Assembly: GCA_963844235.1 (NCBI GenBank)
Contig: CAWJNF010000005.1
Span: forward strand, 558,001-622,000
Origin: CAWJNF01 sp963844235
GTDB lineage: Bacteria; Actinomycetota; Thermoleophilia; Gaiellales; Gaiellaceae
DNA length: 64,000 nucleotides
Direction of reading: 5' to 3'
Shown: positions 57,644-64,000 of the stretch, piece after piece
Layout of the letters: every line of letters begins with the position of its first letter
Position numbering within the stretch: position 1 is the stretch's first letter
Notes under the pieces: model-generated
Database searches by the model: none
Told to the model about the DNA's origin: nothing
The model's input: only the letters and a program-made list of their open reading frames with translations
Made by a program: the position numbers and the translations under genes

Positions 57644-60229
57644 TTAGACGGGACGAGCGCCGACGACGCGGCGGACCTCGGCGAGCGTTGTCCGGCCTGC
57701 GAGGCAGTGCCGGAGCCCGTCGGCGAGGAGCGTCCGAGTGCCACCGTAGGCGGCCGCGCCGTCGATGTCCGAGGCGTTGCCGGTCTCGAGGATGCGACGG
57801 ATCGGTGCCGACACCGAGAGCGCCTCGAAGAGCCCGATGCGGCCGGCGTAGCCGCCGTCGCACTCGGAGCAGCCGCGCGGCTCGTAGACACCGACGAACG
57901 GCGACGCGGGCAAGTAGGTGTCGCCAAAGCCGGAGGCGACGAGCGATGCCCGGCCGGCCTCGGAGGGCTGGCGGCAGGTCGGGCAGAGCCGCCGCGCAAG
58001 CCGCTGCCCGACGACGCAGGTGAGCGTCGCGGCAAGCACCTGCCGTTCGATCCCCGCACCCGTGAGGCGAGCGACCGCGCTTCCGGGAGTGGGCGCGTGG
58101 AGCGTGGAGAGAACGAGATGCCCACGCAGAGCAGCCTCGACCGCTGCGCGCGCCGTGCCGGGGTGCTCGAGGTCGTCGATGAGCAAGATGCCGGGGTCGT
58201 CTTGCAGGGCCATCCGCAACGCCTTGCCCTGGGCGGACCTGCCCTCGACGGCGACGACGGCTCGCGAGGCCTCGAGCATGTCGAGAGCCGTGCGGAGCGT
58301 TGTCGTCCGACCGCTGATCGCAGGCCCGACAGCGAGAACGAGACCCTGTGGCTGATCGAGCGCTGCGCGCAGCGCCGCGACAGCCTCCGGTCCCAGCCCG
58401 AGCTCTTCCAGGCCGCCGGCTACCCCCGCCTCGGCACGTGCTTCGAGTACGACGAGTGCCGTCGCGTCAGGATCGGGCTCGCCGACCGTGACGTCCGGCT
58501 CGACCGCCTCCCCGGACTCTTGGCTCGCCGCTTCCTCGACCGGCATGGCGGGAACGTCCGTGCCGCTCTCGTCCGGCTCGAGCGAGTCTTCGGCCTCGTC
58601 GGCCATATCGCTCCTGCGTGACCAGAGCGCTCCCAGGCTCGGCAGGGGGAGCTCCGGCGCCTCCGGCACGACCGTTGTCTCGTCTTCGAGAAGACTGACC
58701 GGCGCCGCCCCGTGCTCGCTCGCGGACGCCTCGGGAAGCAAGCGGAACACATTGGACCCGAGCGGCTCGGCGCCGACATCGACGTCGTCGAGCTCGTTCT
58801 GCTCTGCGAGCACGCGGGCGAGCTCCGTCTGGGATATCCACCCGCGCCCGGCAATGACCGTACCGAGCCACATGCCGGTCTCCTGCTGCTCGAGCAGGAC
58901 CTCGACCAGCTGTCCGGGCGTGAGCAGGCCGAGCTGCAGGAGCTTCGTGCCGAGCTGCTGCCCACTGCTTGCGGTCATCGCGGCGATCATCTCGTTCGCC
59001 GCCACCACGGCCGGATCGGAGTCGCCGTCCGGGCCGGCCTCGTACGTGCTCGACGCATGGACCTCGGCGTCGGCGACGGCGGGCTCCTCGTCGCTCTCGA
59101 CCGGCGTGGGGAGGGTGGGCTCGGGCTGCTGCTCGTGCCGAGGCTTGAGCCACAGGGACCAGGGTCGCTCGGGCTCCGCCTCGACGTAGTCGGTCGCGGG
59201 CTGGTCGGCTTCCGAGAGGTCGGACTGCGAGACCTCTAGCCAGGAGGGCAGATGCTCCTCGAGTACCGGCTCTTCGAGCGTCGGCAGGGCTTCGTGCTGT
59301 TCGAGCTCGGGCTCTGCCCGCCCGGGCGCGGGGTCGTCGGTGTGGTCTGGTGCGTTCTCGACGGCGGGCTCGTGCCAGGTGAGCCGGGGCTCGGGTTCCG
59401 GGAGGAGCGCGTCGGCTTGCTCGCGCTCGGAGTCCTGCGGCTCGTCCTCGGGCCCCGCGGGCTGAAGCTCGGGGGTCTCTGTGTGGTCTGGCATGGTCGC
59501 GGCCGCGGGCCGGTGCCAGCCGAGCCGGGAGCGCTCGGGCTCGGAGTCGGGAGCCTCAGCCGGCTCGGGGTCTGTCTGAAAGGTGTCAGCCTCGGCGTCC
59601 TCGCTCTCGGGGATCGCCTCTGCCGCGACCTCGAGCTCCGGCTCGAGCTCGTCGGCCGGTGCTGGAGGCACGACGCTCAGGCGCAAGAGGGGCTCGCCCA
59701 ACGGCTCGACGAGCGGATCGAAGACGAAGGGCGCAGCGGGCTGGTCGAGCAGCGGGGGCTGGGATTGCGGCGCCCCGTCGGGGTCGATGACCGCGAGGAC
59801 GCGCTCGACGGCGGTCTCCGTGGCGACTGCGACCCGGATCTCGTAGCCGATCGCGCTCGGCAGGTCGGCGAGCAGTGGCGACGTGGGATCCGAGGCCGCC
59901 ACGAGCACGATCTCCCCGTCGAGGACCGCGAGCGGCACACAGCGGAAGTAGCGCGCCAGCTTGCCGGAGAGCATCAGCTCGGCCCGGCTCTCGCGCGTGG
60001 CGGTGTCGAGATCGACGAAGTCGAGCCCGCTCTGATCTGCAAGCGTCTGGGCGAGCGCCTCCTCGGTGACCCAGCCACGGCGAAGGACGATCTGACCAAG
60101 CCGCTCGCCGGTCACTTCCTTCTCGTCGAGGGCCTCGGCGAGCTGCTCGGCGTCCAGGAGGCCTCCGCGCAGGAGCAGAGCCCCGATGCGCAGACGGCGA
60201 GGATCGAACGACAGGGAGGCTTCCATCAT
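57644..60229 (-). CDS. Degenerate PilB/GspE-like protein with two MshEN domains
   Basis: 861 residues. An MshEN (GspE N-terminal) domain at about 13-150, a 270-residue acidic linker (Glu/Pro-rich) with an internal repeat RLxWHxPA....PDHT at 235-251 and 282-297, a second MshEN at about 423-500, and a PilB/GspE C-terminal domain at about 608-850. The ATPase is abnormal: Walker A reads GPAISGRTT (635-643, Lys to Arg), the Walker-B region LIDDLEH replaces VGEIRD, and the N2 region and Asp box are missing. His box STLHAP and the zinc tetracysteine (CPTC, CSEC) remain. It probably senses a nucleotide (MshEN binds cyclic-di-GMP in relatives) without being a motor. Confidence 0.85.
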   Translation of the reverse strand: MMEASLSFDPRRLRIGALLLRGGLLDAEQLAEALDEKEVTGERLGQIVLRRGWVTEEALAQTLADQSGLDFVDLDTATRESRAELMLSGKLARYFRCVPLAVLDGEIVLVAASDPTSPLLADLPSAIGYEIRVAVATETAVERVLAVIDPDGAPQSQPPLLDQPAAPFVFDPLVEPLGEPLLRLSVVPPAPADELEPELEVAAEAIPESEDAEADTFQTDPEPAEAPDSEPERSRLGWHRPAAATMPDHTETPELQPAGPEDEPQDSEREQADALLPEPEPRLTWHEPAVENAPDHTDDPAPGRAEPELEQHEALPTLEEPVLEEHLPSWLEVSQSDLSEADQPATDYVEAEPERPWSLWLKPRHEQQPEPTLPTPVESDEEPAVADAEVHASSTYEAGPDGDSDPAVVAANEMIAAMTASSGQQLGTKLLQLGLLTPGQLVEVLLEQQETGMWLGTVIAGRGWISQTELARVLAEQNELDDVDVGAEPLGSNVFRLLPEASASEHGAAPVSLLEDETTVVPEAPELPLPSLGALWSRRSDMADEAEDSLEPDESGTDVPAMPVEEAASQESGEAVEPDVTVGEPDPDATALVVLEARAEAGVAGGLEELGLGPEAVAALRAALDQPQGLVLAVGPAISGRTTTLRTALDMLEASRAVVAVEGRSAQGKALRMALQDDPGILLIDDLEHPGTARAAVEAALRGHLVLSTLHAPTPGSAVARLTGAGIERQVLAATLTCVVGQRLARRLCPTCRQPSEAGRASLVASGFGDTYLPASPFVGVYEPRGCSECDGGYAGRIGLFEALSVSAPIRRILETGNASDIDGAAAYGGTRTLLADGLRHCLAGRTTLAEVRRVVGARPV

Positions 60230-60282
60230 GCCGTGTTATCGGCACGACGGGTGATTGGTTTAACCCCGTCTAGGGGAGGGGC

Positions 60283-61386
60283 TCAGGTACCGCTGGCGGC
60301 GGGCTCGAGCCGAGCGGTGACTCGCGCGCGAGTCGTGAAGGCGAGCCACGCGACGAGGACGCCGAACGCGAACACGATTGCCGGCCCGCCGGGCACGCGG
60401 GTCACGCCCTGCATCCCCGCCCCGACGATCGCGGCGCAGGGGATCGTCATGATCCAGGCGGCGGCGATGTTCCCGGCCACTCCCCAGCGGACGGCCGAAA
60501 AGCGCTTCGTGGCGCCCGCACCGAGCACCGAGCCCGAGATCGTGTGCGTCGTGGAGACGGGGAAGCCGAAGTGCGCCGTCAGGAAGAGGATGATGCTCGT
60601 CGACGCCTCCGCGGCGAACCCCTGCGTCGGCTCGAGCTTCGCGATCCGCTGGCCGAGGGTGCGGATGATGCGCCAGCCCCCGGCGTACGTGCCGGCCGCG
60701 ATCGCGCTGGCGGCGGAGACGATCACCCAGATCGGCGGGCGGTCGAAGTCGGCGCTCAGGTGGCCGGAGGCGACGAGCGCGAGGACGATGATGCCCATCG
60801 TCTTCTGCGCGTCGTTCGTTCCGTGGGTGAATGCGAGGAAGCTCGCCGACACGAGCTGCGACCGGCGAAACACGTGGTTGACGAGCCCGGGCGGCCGGCG
60901 CCTGACGATCCAGAGGAACACGACCATGAGCAGCGCCGCTCCCGCCATGCCGAGCACGGGCGCGGCAAGAGAGGGGATGAGCACCTTCTGCACCAGCCCG
61001 CCGGCGATGAGCACGTCGAACCCGTGCGCCGCGACCGCCGAGCCGGCGATGCCGCCGATCAGCGCGTGGCTCGAGCTCGACGGGAGCCCCAAGTACCACG
61101 TTGTGAGGTTCCAGCTGATCGCGCCGATCAGGCCGGCGAGGACGATCTCGAGGGAGATGGCGGTGGGGTCGACGATGCCCGTCGCCACGGTCGCGGCCAC
61201 CTGGAACGACACGAAGGCGCCGGCGAAGTTCAGGATCGCTGCCACGATCACGGCGACGCGCGGGTGCCACGCGCGCGTCGAGATTCCCGTCGCGATGGCG
61301 TTCGCCGCGTCGTGGAAGCCGTTCGTGAAGTCGAAGAAGAGCGCGACCCCGACGACGGCGACGAGCAGAAGGGTGACGTCTCCCAC
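60283..61386 (-). CDS. pit: PiT-family inorganic phosphate transporter
   Basis: 367 residues, about ten membrane helices. The two inverted PHO-4 signatures are present: FDFTNGFHDAANAIATGISTRAW near 18 and FLTAHFGFPVSTTHTISGSVLGAG late, plus FTHGTNDAQKTMGI. It takes up phosphate with cations. Preceded by the DUF47 gene (32-base gap), the standard partner of Pit transporters. GTG start at 61386. Confidence 0.94.
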   Translation of the reverse strand: MGDVTLLLVAVVGVALFFDFTNGFHDAANAIATGISTRAWHPRVAVIVAAILNFAGAFVSFQVAATVATGIVDPTAISLEIVLAGLIGAISWNLTTWYLGLPSSSSHALIGGIAGSAVAAHGFDVLIAGGLVQKVLIPSLAAPVLGMAGAALLMVVFLWIVRRRPPGLVNHVFRRSQLVSASFLAFTHGTNDAQKTMGIIVLALVASGHLSADFDRPPIWVIVSAASAIAAGTYAGGWRIIRTLGQRIAKLEPTQGFAAEASTSIILFLTAHFGFPVSTTHTISGSVLGAGATKRFSAVRWGVAGNIAAAWIMTIPCAAIVGAGMQGVTRVPGGPAIVFAFGVLVAWLAFTTRARVTARLEPAASGT

Positions 61387-61418
61387 GCGGCGACTGCTCG
61401 ACTAGGCGCGATCGATCA

Positions 61419-62039
61419 TCAGGCGTTCTTGACGACGATATTGCCGATTACGTTGGCGACCGTCTCGCAAGCATCGACGGCGTCCTCGAGGGTGTCATAG
61501 ATGTCCTTCCAGCGGATCACGAGCAGCGGGTCGATTCCGGGCGAATGGAAGAGGGACGCGATGGCGTCCCGGACGACCAGGTCGGCCTCGTCCTCGAAGC
61601 GCTTCAGCTCGACGAGCGCCGCCTCCGCTCCGCGAGGCTTGCGCAACGCGGCGAGCGAGGCGGCCATCGCCTCGCACGCGGCTGTGAGGATGCGGCACTG
61701 CTCGATCGAATGTCGGCTCGGCGTCTCGACTCCGTAGAGCCCGAGCAGGTCGCTCGCGTGCTCCATGTGGTCGACGACGTCGTCGAGCCTTCTCGCGAGG
61801 TCGTAGATGTCCTCCCGGTCGAACGGCGTGACGTACTGCGTGTTGAGCAGGGTGATGATGTCAGCCGTCAAGTCGTCGCCGACGTGCTCGAGAGCCTTGA
61901 CGTCGTCCTGGACGACCGTTGGGCTGGGCCACTCCTCGAACCGGCTCGCGACCATGCGCGCAGTCTCGAGCGCATTCCGGCCGGCGCGCTCGAACAGATC
62001 GTAGAAGCCGGTCGACTTCGGCAGGATGGAAAGGCGCAC
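61419..62039 (-). CDS. DUF47 (PhoU-like) Pit accessory protein
   Basis: 206 residues from a GTG at 62039 with AGAGGAG upstream. All-helical DUF47/PhoU-like protein: LPKSTGFYDLFERAG at the start, HVGDDLTADIITLLNTQYVTPFDREDIYDLARRLDDVVDHMEHASDLL is the core. Such proteins modulate the adjacent low-affinity phosphate transporter, and the gene order here (DUF47-pit) fits. Confidence 0.93.
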   Translation of the reverse strand: MRLSILPKSTGFYDLFERAGRNALETARMVASRFEEWPSPTVVQDDVKALEHVGDDLTADIITLLNTQYVTPFDREDIYDLARRLDDVVDHMEHASDLLGLYGVETPSRHSIEQCRILTAACEAMAASLAALRKPRGAEAALVELKRFEDEADLVVRDAIASLFHSPGIDPLLVIRWKDIYDTLEDAVDACETVANVIGNIVVKNA

Positions 62040-62108
62040 GTGGCTCCTCTGGTGAGGCGGACATGACGTCTCAGGATTTTTACCCGCTCGTGGGACGAGA
62101 CGTCCGCG

Positions 62109-62744
62109 CTACCCGTGCAGCAGCCGGGCCACGAGCGCCTCGTCGAGCTGCGCCACCACCATGTCCGCGGCGGCCAGGGCCTCCGCGGACTGGGATCCGA
62201 GCACCCCGACGCAGCGGAGACCGGCCGCCTTCGCGGACGCGATGCCGACCGCCGTGTCCTCGACTGCGAGCGCATCGGCCGCGTCGACCCCGAGGAGCTC
62301 GAGCGCCCTCAGGTAGGGGTCGGGATGGGGCTTCGAGCGCGCGACGTCCTCGAACGCGACGACGACCGAGACGGCGCCGTCGAGCGCTGCGCCGGCCAGG
62401 ATGGTCCGCACCTCGATGCGGTAGGCGCCGGAGACGATCGCGACGGGCACTCGCTCCGAGGCCGCGATCACCGCTCGCCGGGCACCCTCGAGCACAGTAC
62501 GGCCGTCTGCGACGAGCTCGAGGAAGCGCGCGAGGCGCTCGGCCAGCAGTCGCTCGGCATCCGGAAACTCCTCACCGAGCCAGAGGCGGACGAGATCCTC
62601 GTCGCCATGCCCCACGAGCCGGGAGAAGTACTCCTCGCGAGCGACGGGCTTGCCCTCGCGCGCGAAGAGCTCGGAGAAGAGCTCGAAGTACAGCTCCTCG
62701 TCCTTCGAGATCGTGCCGTTCAGGTCGAAGCAGATCGCGCGCAG
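62109..62744 (-). CDS. HAD-family phosphatase (beta-phosphoglucomutase-like), CTG start
   Basis: 211 residues if translation begins at the CTG 62744, giving RAICFDLNGTISKDEE, the place where homologues of this group begin (MRAxxFDFNGTL). No ATG or GTG occurs in frame upstream, since the frame runs back only into the overlapping phoU 3' end; the first ATG (62615) would cut off motif I. Motif I reads DLNGT: nucleophile Asp kept, the usual acid/base Asp replaced by Asn. Motif II AIVSG, motif III Lys in SKPHPDPY, motif IV VEDTAVGI. Lies between phoU and the DUF47-pit pair, so it may serve phosphate recovery. Confidence 0.78.
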   Translation of the reverse strand: MRAICFDLNGTISKDEELYFELFSELFAREGKPVAREEYFSRLVGHGDEDLVRLWLGEEFPDAERLLAERLARFLELVADGRTVLEGARRAVIAASERVPVAIVSGAYRIEVRTILAGAALDGAVSVVVAFEDVARSKPHPDPYLRALELLGVDAADALAVEDTAVGIASAKAAGLRCVGVLGSQSAEALAAADMVVAQLDEALVARLLHG

Positions 62745-62760
62745 TCGGGCCGCCGAGCAG

Positions 62761-63435
62761 CTAATGCGATGGGGATTCGAACTCGCGGAACTCGCCCGTG
62801 ACGAGGTAGTTCGTCTGCTCGCCGATGTCGACAGCGTTGTCGCCGATGCGCTCGACGCAGCGAGCGACGATGATCATCCGCATTCCCCACTCCTGGCGCG
62901 AGGAATCTCCCGACAGCGCCATTACGTGGTCGATCACGCGCCGGTTCGTGCGGTCGATGAGCTCGTCGAGATCGGCGAGCGAGCGCGCGCGCTCGATGTC
63001 GCGCTCCGAGAACGCATCGAGCGCGATACGGGTCATCTCCTCCGCGCGCGAGCCCATCTCCTCGAGACCCTCGACGAGGCCGGGCTCCTGGTGCAGCTGG
63101 GCGCTCAGCTTCGTCAGCTTGGCGATGGTGACGCACTGGTCGCCCATCCGTTCGAGGTGGATGTTGTTGTGGAGGATCGCGAGCACGAGCCGGAGCTCGG
63201 AGGCGACCGGCGTCTGCGTGGCGAGCAGCCTCTCCACCTTCCTCTCGATGTCCAGGTACCGCTTGTCGATCTCCTCGTCGAACGCGATCACCTCGTCAGC
63301 GAGCTCGACGTCCTGTGCTTCGAGCGCGTTCATGGCGCCGCGGATCGCCCGGGTGGCGAGGCTTCCCTCCTCCTGGAACGCGGCCTCGAGCTCGTCCAGC
63401 TCCTGATGGAACTCGGTTCTCATCGTCTCGCCCAT
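62761..63435 (-). CDS. phoU: Phosphate-signalling protein PhoU
   Basis: 224 residues. Two three-helix bundles with the metal-binding E(D)xxxD-type motifs: LADEVIAFDEEIDKRYLDIERKVERLL, LHNNIHLERMGDQCVTIAKL and IIVARCVERIGDNAVDIGEQ. It links the Pst transporter to the PhoR kinase and represses the phosphate regulon when phosphate is plentiful. It directly follows pstB with no gap, the conserved operon order. Confidence 0.95.
   Translation of the reverse strand: MGETMRTEFHQELDELEAAFQEEGSLATRAIRGAMNALEAQDVELADEVIAFDEEIDKRYLDIERKVERLLATQTPVASELRLVLAILHNNIHLERMGDQCVTIAKLTKLSAQLHQEPGLVEGLEEMGSRAEEMTRIALDAFSERDIERARSLADLDELIDRTNRRVIDHVMALSGDSSRQEWGMRMIIVARCVERIGDNAVDIGEQTNYLVTGEFREFESPSH

Positions 63436-64000
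<565 letters not shown>

Noticed and set aside
62755..62800. GTTCGAATCC-like string (minus strand) resembling a tRNA T-loop
   Set aside because: It is the coding end of phoU (EFESPSH); no pairing T-stem, anticodon arm or acceptor stem can be drawn around it.

Overview
This is a high-GC, gene-dense bacterial segment with no rRNA, tRNA, phage, insertion-sequence or CRISPR content that I can recognise. Three luciferase-like (F420-type) oxidoreductases, an F420-dependent NADP reductase-like protein, an ECF sigma factor beside a DGPF/YciI protein, DrrAB-type exporters, a CsoR/CopA copper pair and many apparently leaderless starts point to Actinomycetota. A Thermoleophilia/Gaiellales-type soil lineage is my inference; it is not proven by the sequence alone.

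Layout. 0-9.5 kb: ECF sigma/YciI pair, a LAS/MepA-like murein peptidase, a flavin reductase, a PEP-mutase-like lyase, a NarL two-component pair with a membrane protein, a beta-lactamase-fold hydrolase and a phosphotriesterase-fold protein. 9.6-15 kb: two DrrA/DrrB-type ABC exporters flanking a berberine-bridge flavoenzyme. 15-24 kb: F420-type reductase, cyclic-nucleotide-binding protein, glutathionyl-hydroquinone reductase, MmgE/PrpD, a secreted 5'-nucleotidase, a two-component locus with two tandemly duplicated histidine kinases, and a PNPOx-fold protein. 24-46 kb: a catabolic island for cyclic amides, ureides and amides (cytosine-deaminase-like enzyme, fused alpha/beta E1 dehydrogenase, two amidases, three LLM oxidoreductases, N-carbamoyl amidohydrolase, dihydropyrimidinase, aminotransferase, D-aminoacylase, GMC oxidoreductase, urease ABC-F-D). 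46-53 kb: two short-chain dehydrogenases, PPK2, a tautomerase, a B12-type diol dehydratase with fused large and medium subunits plus its small subunit, and an M19 dipeptidase. 53-55.6 kb: csoR-copA with a recognisable CsoR operator. 55.7-60.2 kb: a VanW protein and a degenerate PilB/GspE-like protein. 60.3-64 kb: PiT transporter, DUF47 protein, HAD phosphatase, PhoU and the 3' part of pstB.

The island reads as a route from a dihydropyrimidine or hydantoin through an N-carbamoyl amino acid to a free amino acid, then transamination and a dehydrogenase complex, with amidases and urease releasing ammonia. No flavin/iron-sulfur dihydropyrimidine dehydrogenase is present, so an LLM enzyme could supply the redox step; this is inference.

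Two features of the DNA itself stand out. First, a family of small palindromic elements (head GTAGGGGCCG) with compensatory stem changes occurs singly and as inverted pairs. One pair lies exactly between two divergent catabolic genes and appears to contribute the -10 region of at least one. Second, five single-base indels, four of them in G or C runs, disrupt four genes (two compensating in an amidase, one each in an LLM oxidoreductase, a GMC oxidoreductase and ureC). All five lie between 27.4 and 42.7 kb. No intergenic stretch exceeds 300 bases; the longest (33576-33847) holds three hairpins.
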